This document shows, piece after piece, positions 21,492 through 32,890 of a stretch of 64,000 nt of DNA (position 1 is its first letter; the number at the start of each line of letters is the position of its first letter). The stretch lies in assembly GCA_019639255.1 (NCBI GenBank), contig JAHBSF010000013.1, forward strand, positions 28,822 through 92,821, read 5' to 3'. The DNA is from Acidobacteriota bacterium. Lineage in GTDB: Bacteria; Acidobacteriota; Blastocatellia; RBC074. The position numbers and the translations under genes are program-made. The notes under the pieces are model-generated. The model saw nothing but the letters and a program-made list of their open reading frames with translations, was not told the DNA's origin and did no database searches.

Positions 21492-22915
21492 GGCTCGACG
21501 CCATAGCTGGCTGTTTCGGCGCCGCCCACGATCTGGATGCAGCGTCAGGCGCAATGGAACCTGCGCGCATGACGATAGATTCGCGCACGGTTGCGCCGGG
21601 CGATCTGTTCATCGCGCTTGCCGGCGAACGCACCGACGGGCATCTGTACGTCAAGGAGGTCTTTGAAAAAGGCGCGTGCGCGGCCCTGGTCGTTCACAAG
21701 CGCCTGCCCGATACACCCGGCGTTTTTGCAGACAGGCTGCTTTATGTGGAAAACACGGCCTGTGCGCTTCAGTCGATGGCCGCGCGCGTTCTGGCCGAAT
21801 GGGGACGGCCCGTAGCGGGAATAACGGGCAGCGCGGGCAAAACCACGATCAAGGATCTGACGGCCGGGGTGCTGTCGCGCGCCGGGCGCGTGCTCAAGTC
21901 CGAAGGCAACCTGAACACGGCTATCGGGCTGCCTCTGGTAGTCGGCCGGATGATTACGGGCGGCGCGGCTCCGGCGGATTTCGATTATGCGGTGCTTGAA
22001 ATGGGCATGAGCAGCTTCGGCGAAATTGCGCGCCTTGCCGAAATTGCGCGGCCCGTAGTGGGCGTTGTGGGCAATGTCGGCGCGGCGCACATAGAGTTTT
22101 TCGGCACGCAGGATCGGATTGCGCGCGCCAAGGCCGAACTCGTGGACGGCATAAGGCCGGGAGGTGCGGTCGTACTCAACGCCGACGATGCGCGCGTTTC
22201 AGCGATGGGCGCGCGCAGGCCGGACCTGCAGGTAATTCGCTTCGGCATCGACGCCGAGGCGGAAGTCAGGGCGCGCGGGATCGGATTCGGCGATGATCTC
22301 GGCGCGACGAGATTTGTGCTTGAAACCCCGGCCGGCAGCGCCGATGTCGCGTTGCCGCTCATAGGACGGCACAACGTATCGAACGCGCTTGCGGCGGCTG
22401 CGGTGGGAGTGCATTTCGGGTTGGCGCCGAACGTTATCGCCTCGGCGCTCAGCGAGACCGGAGCTTCGCCGATGCGCGGCGAGGTATTGAAACTCGGAGG
22501 GGGTATGACTGTCGTAGATGATTCGTACAACTCGAACCCGCAGGCGCTTGTTGAAGCGGTGCGCACGGTTAGTGAGGCGCGCGGCTTCCGGCGCAGGATC
22601 GTCGTTGCGGGCGAGATGCTCGAACTCGGAGCGCAGGCCGAACAGATGCACCGCGAGTGCGGAGCAAAAATCGCCGCTCTAGGCGTGGATCTGCTGATCG
22701 GCGTGCGCGGGCTGGCAAGGGATCTTGTAGAGGGCGCGCAGGCGAGCGGTGCGATTACCGCGGCGCAGGCGATCTTCTGCGAAACGACCGAAGAGGCCGC
22801 CGAGCGCGTAATCGAGCGCGCGCAGGCCGGCGATCTGGTGCTGGTCAAAGGGTCGCGCGGCGTGCGCACCGAACGCGTGGTTGAGAGACTCAAGACGGTC
22901 TTCGGCTCGGTGTAG
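21488..22915 (+). CDS. murF: UDP-N-acetylmuramoyl-tripeptide--D-alanyl-D-alanine ligase MurF
   Basis: 475 residues starting at a GTG that overlaps the murE stop. The three Mur ligase domains are readable: N-terminal [20 protein letters not shown], central [14 protein letters not shown] with [10 protein letters not shown], and a C-terminal domain with [15 protein letters not shown]. It attaches D-Ala-D-Ala to complete UDP-MurNAc-pentapeptide. Repeat copy 8 separates it from mraY. Confidence 0.96.
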   Translation: MRLDAIAGCFGAAHDLDAASGAMEPARMTIDSRTVAPGDLFIALAGERTDGHLYVKEVFEKGACAALVVHKRLPDTPGVFADRLLYVENTACALQSMAARVLAEWGRPVAGITGSAGKTTIKDLTAGVLSRAGRVLKSEGNLNTAIGLPLVVGRMITGGAAPADFDYAVLEMGMSSFGEIARLAEIARPVVGVVGNVGAAHIEFFGTQDRIARAKAELVDGIRPGGAVVLNADDARVSAMGARRPDLQVIRFGIDAEAEVRARGIGFGDDLGATRFVLETPAGSADVALPLIGRHNVSNALAAAAVGVHFGLAPNVIASALSETGASPMRGEVLKLGGGMTVVDDSYNSNPQALVEAVRTVSEARGFRRRIVVAGEMLELGAQAEQMHRECGAKIAALGVDLLIGVRGLARDLVEGAQASGAITAAQAIFCETTEEAAERVIERAQAGDLVLVKGSRGVRTERVVERLKTVFGSV

Positions 22916-22943
22916 ACGGGACATGACGGGATGAGAAATGAAG

Positions 22944-23035
22944 AGAGATAACGGAACAAACGAAATAAGACTGAACATACGGAAGGATTCAATTTTTCCG
23001 TAATTTTCGTTTCATTTCGTATGTTCCGTTATCTC
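22944..23035. repeat. Palindromic intergenic repeat, copy 8 (murF-mraY)
   Basis: Arms begin AGAGATAACGGAACAAACGA on the left and GAGATAACGGAACATACGAA on the right. The inner halves diverge (CTGAACATACGGAA against CGAAAATTACGGAA). mraY begins 13 bases beyond the right end with no Shine-Dalgarno between. Confidence 0.92.
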
Positions 23036-23048
23036 CGGTTCGGCGCCG

Positions 23049-24167
23049 ATGTTCTACTACCTTTTTTACGAGGTTCTTTATCGGCAGTATTCGGCGCAGA
23101 TTCCGGCGCTGAGGGTTCTGAACGTTTTTCAGTATCTGACGTTCCGCACCGCCTATGCTGCGGTGACGGCGCTGGTGCTGAGCCTGATTTTCGGCCCGTG
23201 GATGATCCGCAAGCTGCGCGAGTTCAAGTACGGGCAGGAGATTCGCGAAGAGGGACCGGCGCACCATCAGTCGAAGCGCGGAACGCCTACGATGGGCGGC
23301 GTGCTGATTATGCTCTCGGTAGTGGTTTCGACGCTCCTGTGGGCGGATCTGCGAAAGGGTTTTGTCTGGATCGCGCTATTTGGAATGGTCGGTTGCGCGG
23401 CCATCGGATTTGCCGACGATTATATAAAGATAGCGAAAAAGCGCAGCCTCGGATTGACCGCCCGGCAGAAGATGCTCGGGCAGATTGCCGTAGCGCTGCT
23501 GGTGGGCGGGATGCTCTTTACACTTACGGATTACACGCCGGTGCTGAGCGTGCCGTTTTTCAAGGACTTCCAGCCGCTGTTGCCTGTGGCCGTATACCTG
23601 CTGCTGATCGGAATCGTCATGGTCGGGACGACCAATGCGGTCAACCTGACGGATGGACTCGACGGGCTTGCAATCAGCGTAACGGTCGTCGCGGCGTCGG
23701 CGTTGACGGCGTTTACTTACGTCACGGGGCACGCGCGTTTCGCCGATTACCTCGATCTGGTGCACACGCCCAACGTCTGGGAGGTGACGATACTCGGCGG
23801 GGCGCTTGTGGGCGCGAGCCTCGGATTTCTCTGGTACAACGCGCCGCCGGCCGAAGTTTTTATGGGCGATGTAGGCAGCCTCGGCATAGGCGGGGCGCTC
23901 GGCGTCATCAGCGTGATCATCAAGCAGGAGCTTGTGCTGCCGATTCTCGGCGGCGTGTTCGTCATAGAGGCGCTTTCGGTGATGATCCAGGTCGGCTATT
24001 ACAAGATGACCGGGCGGCGGATTTTTCGAATGGCGCCGCTGCATCATCACTTCGAGTTGTTGTACGGCGGCGACAAAAAAACCATAGAACCGAAGATAGT
24101 CTTTCGGTTTCTGATCGTGGCAATCCTTTTTGCGCTGCTCAGCCTCTCGACGCTCAAGCTGCGATGA
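23049..24167 (+). CDS. mraY: Phospho-N-acetylmuramoyl-pentapeptide-transferase MraY
   Basis: 372 residues with about ten membrane helices. Conserved cytoplasmic loops include [25 protein letters not shown] with the DD pair, [11 protein letters not shown], the catalytic [15 protein letters not shown] region and PLHHHFELL. It transfers phospho-MurNAc-pentapeptide to undecaprenyl phosphate to make lipid I. murD follows after 49 bases. Confidence 0.97.
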   Translation: MFYYLFYEVLYRQYSAQIPALRVLNVFQYLTFRTAYAAVTALVLSLIFGPWMIRKLREFKYGQEIREEGPAHHQSKRGTPTMGGVLIMLSVVVSTLLWADLRKGFVWIALFGMVGCAAIGFADDYIKIAKKRSLGLTARQKMLGQIAVALLVGGMLFTLTDYTPVLSVPFFKDFQPLLPVAVYLLLIGIVMVGTTNAVNLTDGLDGLAISVTVVAASALTAFTYVTGHARFADYLDLVHTPNVWEVTILGGALVGASLGFLWYNAPPAEVFMGDVGSLGIGGALGVISVIIKQELVLPILGGVFVIEALSVMIQVGYYKMTGRRIFRMAPLHHHFELLYGGDKKTIEPKIVFRFLIVAILFALLSLSTLKLR

Positions 24168-24216
24168 CGGCGAGGAATACTCGACGAATGGCGTCGGCAA
24201 GTGACGCCGGCAAGAA

Positions 24217-25578
24217 ATGGAAGTTGCGGGCAAAAAGATTCTGGTCGTCGGAGCAGCGTTGTCGGGCGTGGCGGCTGCAAGGTTTCTGGCCGGGCGCGGC
24301 GCGCTCGTTACGGTCAACGACGCAAAGCCCGAAAGCGAACTTGAGGAAGCTGCCGTCCTGCGCGCCGCAGGCATCGAGATTGTTTCGGGATCTCATCCCG
24401 TCGAGCTGTTTGAAAACGCGGACCTGATTGTTGCAAGCCCGGGCGTGCCGCTTGCCCTCGAACCTTTCCGGCGCGCTCGCACCGCCGAGGTGCCGATAAT
24501 GGGCGAGGTGGAGCTTGCCGGACGTTTCCTGCGCGGGCGTCTCGTAGGCATCACCGGATCGAACGGCAAGACGACCACAACGGCGCTTGTAGGAGAACTG
24601 CTCGCGCAGGCGGGATTGCACGTGCAGGTTGGAGGCAACATCGGGACTCCGCTCATATCGCTTGTCGAAGCGTCGCGCGACGACGGATTCACCGTCATAG
24701 AGGCGAGCAGTTTTCAGCTCGAAGCCGTGGATCAACTGCATTTTTTCGCCGCGACGATACTCAACATCACGCCCGATCACCTGGATCGGTACGATTCGAT
24801 GGAAAGCTACGCGGCGGCCAAGGCGAGGATCTTCGACAATCAGACTGCGGATGATTTCGCGATACTCAACGCCGATGACGCGCGCGTTTCGGCGATGCGC
24901 GGTTTGACCCCCGCGCGCGCGATCTTTTTCAGCCGCGCACGCACGCTCGAAGAGGGTGTTTCGCTGCGCGGCGACGAAATCGTCTGGCGGCGGGGCGGAG
25001 AAGAAACGGTGCTGCTCGGTCGCGGCGAAATCGGGCTGCGCGGCGCGCACAATCTCGAAAACGTCTGCGCCGCACTCGCGCTCGGACTTGCCTGCGGCGC
25101 GGGCGTCGAGTCGATGCGCGAAACGGTGCGCGGCTTCAAGGGCGTAGAGCACAGGCTGGAATACGTCGCGGAGGTGGGCGGCGTGCGCTTTTACAACGAC
25201 TCGAAGGCGACCAACGTGGATGCGGCGATAAAGGCGGTCGAGGCGTTTGAGGAACGGTTGGTAGTGATTCTGGGCGGCAAGGACAAGGGCGGCGATTATG
25301 CGCCACTGGCCAGACTTCTGGGCGAGCGCGGCGCTGCGGCAATACTGATCGGGGCGGCGGCGGACAAGATAGCATCCGCGATCGAGGCTGAAGGAGGGAG
25401 CATTTCCGTTTATCGCGCGAGCACGATGCAGCAGGCTGTCGAAAAAGGATTCGAGTTGAGCGAAGCGGGCGGCGTTGTGCTGCTTGCTCCGGCGTGCGCG
25501 AGTTTCGATATGTTCCGGAATTTCGGGCATCGCGGGCGGGTTTTCAAGGACGCCGTGCGTGAATTGGAACGAAAATAG
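24217..25578 (+). CDS. murD: UDP-N-acetylmuramoylalanine--D-glutamate ligase MurD
   Basis: 453 residues. N-terminal Rossmann-like domain ([19 protein letters not shown]), ATP-binding [24 protein letters not shown] and the C-terminal [12 protein letters not shown] and [11 protein letters not shown]. It adds D-Glu to UDP-MurNAc-L-Ala. The last codons (GAACGAAAATAG) lie inside the left arm of repeat copy 9, so the repeat supplies the stop. The C-terminus (LERK) is near the normal length, so little appears lost. Confidence 0.96.
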   Translation: MEVAGKKILVVGAALSGVAAARFLAGRGALVTVNDAKPESELEEAAVLRAAGIEIVSGSHPVELFENADLIVASPGVPLALEPFRRARTAEVPIMGEVELAGRFLRGRLVGITGSNGKTTTTALVGELLAQAGLHVQVGGNIGTPLISLVEASRDDGFTVIEASSFQLEAVDQLHFFAATILNITPDHLDRYDSMESYAAAKARIFDNQTADDFAILNADDARVSAMRGLTPARAIFFSRARTLEEGVSLRGDEIVWRRGGEETVLLGRGEIGLRGAHNLENVCAALALGLACGAGVESMRETVRGFKGVEHRLEYVAEVGGVRFYNDSKATNVDAAIKAVEAFEERLVVILGGKDKGGDYAPLARLLGERGAAAILIGAAADKIASAIEAEGGSISVYRASTMQQAVEKGFELSEAGGVVLLAPACASFDMFRNFGHRGRVFKDAVRELERK

Positions 25579-25646
25579 ACGAAAACTACCGAAATCATCA
25601 AACTTTCCGTTTGTTCCGTATCATTTCGTCTGTTCCGTAATCTCTC
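25566..25646. repeat. Palindromic intergenic repeat, copy 9, left arm shortened (murD-ftsW)
   Basis: The right arm is complete (reverse complement AGAGATTACGGAACAGACGA, then AATGATACGG). The left arm lacks the outer AGAGATAACGG segment and begins GGAACGAAAATAGACGAAAA, overlapping the end of murD. Confidence 0.85.
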
Positions 25647-25707
25647 TTTTACGCCCCGAAGTCGTGCGGTTTGATTTATAAGAACGCGGCAAAATAAGCG
25701 TGAAGAA

Positions 25708-26847
25708 ATGATCGAGCAGGCTACGCACAAGGGACTGGAAAAGATCGACCAGATTCGCTGGGATCTGTGGCTGGCGGCTGCGGCCGTGGGCCTGGTCTTT
25801 TTCGGCGTTGTGATGGTCTACAGCGCATCGGCCGGCGCACGCGACGCCGGAGGCTTTCTGATCGGGCAGTTGCGATGGGCGGCTCTGGGGCTTGTAGTAA
25901 TGGCGGTGCTGATGCGGCTCGACTATCACATTTATGCGCGCCCGACGATCGTTTACGGATTGTTTCTGCTGTGCGTAGTTCTGCTTGTTGCCGTGTTTTT
26001 CTTCGAGGAGCGCAACGGCGCGCACAGGTGGATAAGTTTCTGGGGAATATCGGGGCAGCCGTCGGAGCTTGCGAAGCTGACGCTGATCATCTTTCTGTCG
26101 TGGTTTCTGACGCAGCGCCAGGGTCAGGGCGTGCTCGACAGTTTCACCGAAACGCTGCTGCCTGCTACGGTGATTATGGGCGTGATGGCGGCGCTCATCA
26201 TGAAAGAACCGGATCTGGGAACTACGGCGATGCTCGGACTGATTTTCGCCGTCATGATGTTTGTCGCGGGCGTGCCCGTGCGGCATCTGTTGAAGTTTAT
26301 CCCCGTAGTGATCGCGGGCGGGTATCTGTTCATTTTTCGCGTAGGCTGGCGGTGGGATCGCATCGTGTCGTTTATGAATCCGGATCTGGATCCGGAAGGG
26401 AAGGGGTATCAGCTCAAGCAGTCGTTGATAGCCGTGGGATCGGGCGGGGTGCACGGACTGGGGCTGGGGCAGAGCCGCCAGAAGCTGAACTTTCTGCCCG
26501 AAGCGCAGTCGGATTTCATATTCGCCGTGGTGTCGGAAGAACTCGGTATGATCGGCGCGGCGACCGTCGTAATCGTGTTCGCATTCGTGTTGTGGCGCGG
26601 ACTGCGCGCCTGCCACCGCGCGCCCGACAGGTTCGGTTACCTGCTGGCGCTCGGTCTGACTACGATGATCATCGCCCAGGCTTTCTTCAACATGAGCGTC
26701 GTGCTGAGTCTCGCGCCTACAAAGGGCATTCCGCTGCCCTTCATAAGCGCGGGCGGTTCGTCGCTCGTGGTGACGCTGGCGGCTGTGGGGATACTGCTCA
26801 ACATCTCGGAGTGGGGACGCGCGCGGCCGAGGGTGAACGTCGAATGA
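25708..26847 (+). CDS. ftsW: Septal peptidoglycan polymerase FtsW (SEDS family)
   Basis: 379 residues, about ten membrane helices. SEDS signatures: [14 protein letters not shown] near the start, the large loop with [30 protein letters not shown] and near the end [17 protein letters not shown]. It polymerises glycan strands from lipid II at the septum, working with FtsI. The stop overlaps the murG start by four bases (ATGA). Confidence 0.96.
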   Translation: MIEQATHKGLEKIDQIRWDLWLAAAAVGLVFFGVVMVYSASAGARDAGGFLIGQLRWAALGLVVMAVLMRLDYHIYARPTIVYGLFLLCVVLLVAVFFFEERNGAHRWISFWGISGQPSELAKLTLIIFLSWFLTQRQGQGVLDSFTETLLPATVIMGVMAALIMKEPDLGTTAMLGLIFAVMMFVAGVPVRHLLKFIPVVIAGGYLFIFRVGWRWDRIVSFMNPDLDPEGKGYQLKQSLIAVGSGGVHGLGLGQSRQKLNFLPEAQSDFIFAVVSEELGMIGAATVVIVFAFVLWRGLRACHRAPDRFGYLLALGLTTMIIAQAFFNMSVVLSLAPTKGIPLPFISAGGSSLVVTLAAVGILLNISEWGRARPRVNVE

Positions 26848-27923
26848 CGGCGGTGCGCGTAATCATCGCGGGCGGCGGCACGGGCGGCCATATTTATCCG
26901 GGCCTCGCGATTGCACAGGAATTCCGGCGGCGCAATGCGCAAACCGAGGTGATTTTCGTAGGCACGGCGCGCGGGATGGAGACGCGGATAGTTCCGCGCG
27001 AAGGGTTCAGGCTGGAGTTGATAGAAGTCGCGGCGCTCAAACGCGTCGGGCTTGCGAGGCAGTTAAAGACGCTGGCGCAGTTGCCCGTCAGTTTTCTGGC
27101 GGTCAGATCCTTGATAAAGCGGTTTCATCCGGATGTCGTCATCGGCGTCGGCGGATACGCATCGGGGCCGGTAGGGCTCGTTGCCGCGCTGATGGGCGTC
27201 CCGACGATGGTCGCCGAGCAGAACGCGCTTCCGGGGTTTACCAATCGGGTGCTCGGGCGGTTTGTACGCGCTGCGGCGGTGTCTTTTGAAGAAGCGAAGC
27301 GTTACTTCGGCGAGAAGGCCGAAGTGACGGGCAATCCCGTGCGGGCGGAGTTCTTTGAAATAATGGATAAGACGCCCGACGAGAGGGTGCATATCCTCGT
27401 TACGGGCGGCAGTCAGGGTGCAAGGGCGATCAACGATGCGGTCATCGGAGCCTTGCCGCATCTGGCTGCGGAATCCGCCCGGTTGTCGTTTGTGCATCAG
27501 ACGGGCGAGAAGGATTACGAGCGTGTGCGCGCAGCGTACGAACAGGCGGGCGTGAGGGCGGAGGTCAAGCCGTTCATCGAGCGTATGGTCGATGAATTTG
27601 CGCGCGCGGATCTGGTGATTTGCCGGGCCGGGGCTACTACGGTAGCGGAGCTTGCAGCCGCCGGGCGTCCGGCGATTTTCATTCCGTTTCCGTTCGCCGC
27701 CGACGATCATCAGCGGAAAAACGCCGAAGCCGTGGAGCGTGCGGGCGGCGGGCGCGTCATACCGCAATCGGAGCTGACGCCCGAAAGATTGACCGAAGAG
27801 TTGTTGAAGCTGGTGCGCGAGCCGGGTGAACTTGCAAGGATGGGAGCGGCAGGCCGGAAGTTGGGTAAGCGGGATGCGGCGGGGAGTGTGGTGGATCTGG
27901 CAATGCGGATTATTCGACGATGA
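26844..27923 (+). CDS. murG: UDP-N-acetylglucosamine transferase MurG
   Basis: 359 residues from an ATG overlapping the ftsW stop; the frame is open far upstream inside ftsW but that part is not coding. Motifs: [67 protein letters not shown] and [15 protein letters not shown]. It converts lipid I to lipid II at the inner face of the membrane. Repeat copy 10 begins 4 bases after the stop. Confidence 0.97.
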   Translation: MTAVRVIIAGGGTGGHIYPGLAIAQEFRRRNAQTEVIFVGTARGMETRIVPREGFRLELIEVAALKRVGLARQLKTLAQLPVSFLAVRSLIKRFHPDVVIGVGGYASGPVGLVAALMGVPTMVAEQNALPGFTNRVLGRFVRAAAVSFEEAKRYFGEKAEVTGNPVRAEFFEIMDKTPDERVHILVTGGSQGARAINDAVIGALPHLAAESARLSFVHQTGEKDYERVRAAYEQAGVRAEVKPFIERMVDEFARADLVICRAGATTVAELAAAGRPAIFIPFPFAADDHQRKNAEAVERAGGGRVIPQSELTPERLTEELLKLVREPGELARMGAAGRKLGKRDAAGSVVDLAMRIIRR

Positions 27924-27927
27924 GAGA

Positions 27928-28028
27928 CAGGAGAGATAACGGAACAAGCGAAAATAAACTGAACAGACGGAAGAACCTGTACTTTCCGTGTGTTTCGTAT
28001 CATTTCGTTTGTTCCGTTATCTCTCCTG
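27928..28028. repeat. Palindromic intergenic repeat, copy 10 (murG-murC)
   Basis: The symmetry extends to CAGGAGAGATAACGG on both sides. The left arm continues AACAAGCGAAAATAAACTG and the right AACAAACGAAATGATACG. It fills the whole gap between murG and murC; the murC ATG is 10 bases past the right end. Confidence 0.93.
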
Positions 28029-28038
28029 CCTGAAGCAG

Positions 28039-29430
28039 ATGTTCAAGAAGTATCAGCACATTCATTTCGTCGGCATAGGCGGCATCGGCATGAGCGGCAT
28101 CGCCGAGGTGCTGCTGAATCTCGGTTACCGCGTATCGGGTTCGGATGTGCGGCGTTCGGCGATTACGGACCGGCTGGAATCTCTGGGCGGAAAAGTTTTT
28201 GAAGGGCACGCTGCGGCGAACATAGAAGGCGCGCACGTAGTTGTTACATCCACCGCGGTGCGGGCCGACAACGTAGAAGTGGCGGAGGCCGTGCGCAGGC
28301 AGATCCCGGTCATACCGCGCGCGGAGATGCTGGCCGAGTTGATGCGATTGAAATACGGGATCGCGATCGCCGGTTCGCACGGCAAGACTACTACGACTTC
28401 GATGGTTGCAACGGTGCTCGACAGGGCGGGATTCGATCCGACGATGGTGGTAGGCGGGCGCGTCAACACTCTGGGCAGCAATGCGCGTTTGGGGCGGGGG
28501 GATTTCATGGTCGTAGAAGCGGACGAAAGCGACAGGAGCTTTCTGAAGCTGACGCCGACGATCGCCGTTGTGACCAACATCGACCGCGAGCATCTGGATT
28601 ACTACCGCGATCTGGACGACATACGCGCCTGTTTCGTCGAGTTCGTCAACAAGGCGCCGTTTTACGGCGCGGTGATCATATGTCTGGACGATCCGAACGT
28701 GCAGTCGATAATTCCGCAGATAAAGCGGCGCATAGTTACCTACGGCATGCGTTCGCAGGCCGAGATTGCGGCTACGGACGTGTCGTTGCTGCGCGGGGAG
28801 TTCGGATCGGAGTTTACCGTAAGGCGGCGGGGCGAGGTGCTCGGGCGTATAGTGCTGCACGTGCCCGGGGAGCACAATGTAGCGAATGCGCTTGCTGCTG
28901 CGGCGGTAGGGCTGGATCTGGAGATCGAGTTCGAAAAGATCGCCGACGCCCTGGCGTCGTTTCGCGGCGCGGAGAGGCGCTTTCAGATCAAGGGGCGGAT
29001 CGACGCCGAGCGCGACGGCATCCTTGTGGTCGACGACTACGGGCATCATCCGACCGAGATCCGCGCAACGCTCGCGGCGGCGAAAACCAGCGGCAGAAGG
29101 CTCGTAGTGATGTTTCAACCGCACAGGTATACGCGCACGGAGAAGCTGTTCGATGAATTCGCCCGTTCGTTTTACGACGCCGACGTACTGCTCATATGCG
29201 ACATATATGCAGCGAGCGAAGATCCGATCGAGGGCATAACGGCCGAGGCGCTTGCCGAGAGCGTCGAGCGGTTCGGGCACCGGAACGTGCGCTACATCGG
29301 CGGGGTGGAAAACGGCGCGGCGATGATTGCGGCCGCAGTACAGCCGGGAGATCTGGTACTCACGCTCGGCGCGGGCAACGGCTGGCGTGCGGGCGAGGAG
29401 TTCCTGGCCGCGTCGGGGAGTGGGGCGTGA
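28039..29430 (+). CDS. murC: UDP-N-acetylmuramate--L-alanine ligase MurC
   Basis: 463 residues from ATG at 28039; the upstream in-frame codons are repeat sequence. Motifs: [74 protein letters not shown] and QPHRYTRT. It joins L-Ala to UDP-MurNAc, the first step of stem-peptide synthesis. There is no Shine-Dalgarno between the repeat and the ATG. A CGCGGAA-variant repeat begins right after the stop. Confidence 0.97.
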   Translation: MFKKYQHIHFVGIGGIGMSGIAEVLLNLGYRVSGSDVRRSAITDRLESLGGKVFEGHAAANIEGAHVVVTSTAVRADNVEVAEAVRRQIPVIPRAEMLAELMRLKYGIAIAGSHGKTTTTSMVATVLDRAGFDPTMVVGGRVNTLGSNARLGRGDFMVVEADESDRSFLKLTPTIAVVTNIDREHLDYYRDLDDIRACFVEFVNKAPFYGAVIICLDDPNVQSIIPQIKRRIVTYGMRSQAEIAATDVSLLRGEFGSEFTVRRRGEVLGRIVLHVPGEHNVANALAAAAVGLDLEIEFEKIADALASFRGAERRFQIKGRIDAERDGILVVDDYGHHPTEIRATLAAAKTSGRRLVVMFQPHRYTRTEKLFDEFARSFYDADVLLICDIYAASEDPIEGITAEALAESVERFGHRNVRYIGGVENGAAMIAAAVQPGDLVLTLGAGNGWRAGEEFLAASGSGA

Positions 29431-29490
29431 AGAGAGAACGCGGAATACGCGGAAAAGTCATAAAAATTTCCGCGCTTTCCGCGGTTTCTC
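29431..29490. repeat. Palindromic repeat, CGCGGAA variant, between murC and murB
   Basis: Left arm AGAGAACGCGGAATACGCGG, right arm (reverse complement) GAGAAACCGCGGAAAGCGCG. A compact 60-base copy of the same variant seen between ftsI and murE. Confidence 0.85.
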
Positions 29491-29512
29491 CCCCAAACTT
29501 AGGAGGGGATCG

Positions 29513-30442
29513 TTGCAAAACCAGCGGCGGACCGTAGAGCGGATCGAAGAGATAGAGGCGATTGCACGGGCTGCGGGCGCGCAGTGCCGGACGTGGCAGT
29601 GGTTGAAAAACTTTACCGCGCTCGGCATCGGCGGCCCCCTGGCTGCAATCGTTTATCCGAGTTCGATTACGGGAGCCGCAGCGATCGTGCATCGGCTCGA
29701 CGATGCCGGGTTGAGGTGGCGCGCGCTAGGGCATGGCACGAGCATACTGGCATCGGACGCCCTGCACGATTACGTGGCGATCAGCCTCAGACTGCTTGAC
29801 GAGAGGCTGATTTTCGACGGCGTGCTGGTGCGCCTGCACGCGGGCTACAGTTTGCCGGCGCTCGTTTACGCCGCGACCGAACGCGGTTTGGGCGGACTCG
29901 GGTCGGCGGCCGGGCTGGGAGGCAGCCTGGGCGGGGCGTTGCGGATGAATCTCGACGGAAATATCTGGAGCCTGGTCGAGGAAGTAGTGGTCGCCGAGGG
30001 CGGGCGTTTGAAGGCTTGTGCGACGCGCGGCGCAGCGCTGACGGCGTCGCAAAGGGAATTGATCGAGCAGAGTCTGATTCTGGCCGCTACGCTCAGGCTC
30101 ACGCCGGGCGATCCCGAGGATATCGAGCGCGAAGTGCGGAATTCGCAGCAATCGCGTATGGCTGCGCAACCCTTCGGCGTTGCATCCTCGAGCCGGATAT
30201 TGCGTTCGGCGGAGCCGGAGCCGGCCGGGGCGGTGATCGAGCAGCTCGGTTTGAAGGGGCAGGCAAGGGGCGGTGCGCGCATTTCGGATACGCACGCGGA
30301 TTTCATAATCAACGAAGGAATGGCGACGGCGGAGGATGTGTTTGCGCTGACGGATCTGATTCGCGAAAGGGCGCGGCGCGAGCGCGGGCTGGAACTGGAA
30401 TACGACGTCGATGTCTGGCGGGACGAATCGGCGCAGGAGTGA
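29513..30442 (+). CDS. murB: Divergent UDP-N-acetylenolpyruvoylglucosamine reductase MurB
   Basis: 309 residues, using TTG at 29513 because a strong Shine-Dalgarno (AGGAGGGG) sits 4-5 bases upstream; the frame upstream runs through murC and repeat. MurB landmarks: NFTALGIGGPLAAIV, GLGGLGSAAGLGGSLGGALR, HADFIINEGMATAEDV and a C-terminal GLELEYDVDVW. Several normally conserved elements have changed: the FAD loop GGGSNLL reads GHGTSILAS, the YR.S motif is not visible, and the catalytic-Ser region SAGSVFKNP reads ASSSRILRS (Ser225-227). Position between murC and ftsQ supports MurB. It may still be active, but its FAD and NADPH sites look unusual. Confidence 0.85.
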   Translation: MQNQRRTVERIEEIEAIARAAGAQCRTWQWLKNFTALGIGGPLAAIVYPSSITGAAAIVHRLDDAGLRWRALGHGTSILASDALHDYVAISLRLLDERLIFDGVLVRLHAGYSLPALVYAATERGLGGLGSAAGLGGSLGGALRMNLDGNIWSLVEEVVVAEGGRLKACATRGAALTASQRELIEQSLILAATLRLTPGDPEDIEREVRNSQQSRMAAQPFGVASSSRILRSAEPEPAGAVIEQLGLKGQARGGARISDTHADFIINEGMATAEDVFALTDLIRERARRERGLELEYDVDVWRDESAQE

Positions 30443-30447
30443 GAAAG

Positions 30448-31422
30448 GTGAGGAATTCACGTGGGCAGAACAATCCGGCGAGTGCAAGCGACCTGGCATC
30501 GCGGCATCGGCGCGCTACGGCCGGGCGTGCGGGGGCGCGCTCGGGTGGCGGGACCGGTCGGCGCAACTCGGGTGGGCGCGGCGCGAGCGCTTCGGAGGCA
30601 ATCAGGGCGAGCCTGTTCAGGACCCTGCGTTCGGTCTTTGCGTTTCTGTTTGCAGTGGCGGTTGTGGCGGGCGCCGGGTATGCCTACCGCGAGTTTGCAG
30701 GCTCGGATTATTTCGCGCTGCGCAACGTGGAGTTGCGCGGGGATCTGCGCGCGTCGCGCCGCGAACTGATTTCGTCGCTGGAATCGGGCGCTTCCGACGG
30801 GTTGTGGCGTGCGGATCTGGACGACCTTCGCGAGAGGTTGCGGCGGCATCCGTGGGTGCGTGATGCCGAAGTTGTGCGCGTGCTTCCCGACACGCTGCGC
30901 GTGACGATCAGCGAGCGCGAGCCGTACGCAATGGCGCGTTTGCAGCGCGGTGCGCTGGTCTGGGTCGATCGCGACGGCGTGATTCTGGACGAGCAGGGAG
31001 CATTCAAGGGCGCAGCCGAAGTAGATAAGGGATTGCCGCTCATCGGCGGGCTGCTTGAATCGGACGATGCGCAATCGCGCGATGCAAACCGCCGGATGAT
31101 GCTCGTCTACGAGCGGTTGATCGAGGAACTGCGACAGGGCGAACCGCCGCTTTTGGGAGAGGTGGAGGAGGTTCGCTTCGACGAGGCCGAGGGCGTGCAT
31201 ATCCATATTGCCCGGCGCAGGGTTTATGTAATCGCCGCTTCGGAAGATTTTCATTCGCAGGTCAAAAAGGCGCTTGCGCTTCTGGACGCCGTGGCGCGGC
31301 GCGATACGACGGCCATCGAACTGTTTCGCATCTCGGATGCGGAGAAGCTCTTCGGCAGCCGGCCCATCAGATACATAAACTCGAAATCTCCCGGTCGAGT
31401 GATCGTCGGATTCGCACAGTAA
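30448..31422 (+). CDS. ftsQ: Cell division protein FtsQ (POTRA domain)
   Basis: 324 residues from GTG at 30448, eight bases after AGGAG; a GTG at 30439 overlapping the murB stop is an alternative. The open frame extends upstream inside murB but is not coding there. About 60 residues of Arg/Gly/Ser-rich cytoplasmic tail are followed by one membrane helix ([18 protein letters not shown]), then a POTRA domain ([19 protein letters not shown]) and FtsQ-type [20 protein letters not shown] with REPYAMARL. It bridges early and late divisome proteins in the periplasm. ftsA follows after 38 bases. Confidence 0.92.
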   Translation: MRNSRGQNNPASASDLASRHRRATAGRAGARSGGGTGRRNSGGRGASASEAIRASLFRTLRSVFAFLFAVAVVAGAGYAYREFAGSDYFALRNVELRGDLRASRRELISSLESGASDGLWRADLDDLRERLRRHPWVRDAEVVRVLPDTLRVTISEREPYAMARLQRGALVWVDRDGVILDEQGAFKGAAEVDKGLPLIGGLLESDDAQSRDANRRMMLVYERLIEELRQGEPPLLGEVEEVRFDEAEGVHIHIARRRVYVIAASEDFHSQVKKALALLDAVARRDTTAIELFRISDAEKLFGSRPIRYINSKSPGRVIVGFAQ

Positions 31423-31460
31423 AAAGAAGAGAAACCTTCGAATGCAGCAAGAGGAATTGC

Positions 31461-32708
31461 ATGGCGAAACAACCCACACCCATCGTCGGACTTGATATCG
31501 GCACAACGAACGTCCGGGTCGTCATAGCCGAGGCTACGGACGGCGAGTTTGAGATCGTCGGCGTAGGCGAAGCCGAGTCCCGCGGGCTTCGCAAGGGCGT
31601 CATCAGCAAGCCGGATCTGGCTGTTGATGCGATAAAGCGCGCTGTGGAGGCGGCCGAGAGGATGGCCGGGCTGACCGTCACCGAGGTCTATGTCGCTCTC
31701 GGCGGCACGCAGATCAAGGGCTTCAACAGCGAGGGAATGATTGCTATCCCGGGCCGCCAGCGCGAGGTGAGCCGCGAGGAAATCAAGCGCGTAATCGAGA
31801 CGGCCTGCGCCGTGCCGATTTCGGCCGGCCGCGAGGTGGCCGACGTTTTACCCCAGGAATACATAGTCGACGATCAGGACGGCATCGACGACCCTCTGGG
31901 CATGCTCGGTTCGCGCCTCGCCGTTTCGGTTCACATCGTAACGAGCCCCGTGGCGGCCAAGCAGAACGTCATTACGTGCGTCAATCGCGCGGGCTTTCAC
32001 GTAGCCGATGTCACCATCGGGCAACTCGCAGCGGGCGAGGCCGTGCTCACAGACGACGACCGCGAATACGGTTCGGCCGTAGTCAACATAGGCGGCGAAA
32101 CTACTAGCCTTGCAATTTACCAGCGCGGCGCCGTGTGGCATACAGAGGTATTCCCGATAGGCGGCAGCCATTTCACAAACGACATTGCGTTCGGGTTGCG
32201 GACTCCGATACCGGAAGCCGAGCGGATCAAGCGCGAGCACGGTTGCGCCTATCGCCCGCGCCTGACGCCCGAAATCGCCGCGGATCTGATCGAGGTGCCG
32301 AGCGTGGGCGGTCGCGAACCCCGCACCGTCACCAGACAACTGCTTTGCGATATCGTCGAACCGCGCGCCGAGGAAATGCTCGCGCACGTGCACGCCGGTA
32401 TTCGCGCCGCCGGTTATGAAAGGCAACTCTCGAGCGGCATCGTGCTGACCGGGGGCGGGGCGCTGCTCGACGGGCTTGTAGAGGTCGCCGAACAGGTCTT
32501 CGACGCGCCGGTGCGAGTAGGGCTGCCCGAAGGCATCGACGGACTTGCCGAGGAAATATCGCAACCCGGCTTCGCTACCGCCGTGGGACTCGTTCTTCAC
32601 GGCCTGCGCCTCAGCCAGGGCGCGGTCAATACAACCCGTAACCCCGGCCGCCGCGTTGCCGGCAGCTCGATGGCCGGCCGCGTAAAATCCTGGCTCGGCA
32701 TCGGGTGA
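31461..32708 (+). CDS. ftsA: Cell division protein FtsA
   Basis: 415 residues with Shine-Dalgarno AGAGGAA. Actin-fold motifs: [34 protein letters not shown] and [19 protein letters not shown]. The subdomain 1C region follows ([17 protein letters not shown]), and the extreme C-terminus ([10 protein letters not shown]) is a short amphipathic membrane-targeting helix. It tethers FtsZ filaments to the inner membrane. Repeat copy 12 and promoters separate it from ftsZ, unlike the tight coupling in many bacteria. Confidence 0.97.
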   Translation: MAKQPTPIVGLDIGTTNVRVVIAEATDGEFEIVGVGEAESRGLRKGVISKPDLAVDAIKRAVEAAERMAGLTVTEVYVALGGTQIKGFNSEGMIAIPGRQREVSREEIKRVIETACAVPISAGREVADVLPQEYIVDDQDGIDDPLGMLGSRLAVSVHIVTSPVAAKQNVITCVNRAGFHVADVTIGQLAAGEAVLTDDDREYGSAVVNIGGETTSLAIYQRGAVWHTEVFPIGGSHFTNDIAFGLRTPIPEAERIKREHGCAYRPRLTPEIAADLIEVPSVGGREPRTVTRQLLCDIVEPRAEEMLAHVHAGIRAAGYERQLSSGIVLTGGGALLDGLVEVAEQVFDAPVRVGLPEGIDGLAEEISQPGFATAVGLVLHGLRLSQGAVNTTRNPGRRVAGSSMAGRVKSWLGIG

Positions 32709-32741
32709 ACATACCCGAAACAGAGTTCCCTGATTGGCGAT

Positions 32742-32835
32742 GAGAGACCGCACAACAAACGGAATAAACCGAGCAAACGGAAGTGTAAGATGCTTTCCGT
32801 TTGTTCCGTTTATTCCGTCTGTTCCGTTATCTCTC
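32742..32835. repeat. Palindromic intergenic repeat, copy 12 (ftsA-ftsZ)
   Basis: Left arm GAGAGACCGCACAACAAACG, right arm (reverse) GAGAGATAACGGAACAGACG. Both continue with GAATAAAC and CAAACGGAA, a variation not seen in most other copies. The left arm has diverged more. Confidence 0.88.
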
Positions 32836-32890
32836 TTCCCCAGACCGAAGATGCGGAAAAACCGGTTCCGGCCGGCCCTGCATTTTTTTT

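Noticed and set aside
25767..26843. Long in-frame extension upstream of murG
   Set aside because: It lies out of frame within ftsW and is Arg/Gly-rich; murG is well explained by the ATG overlapping the ftsW stop.
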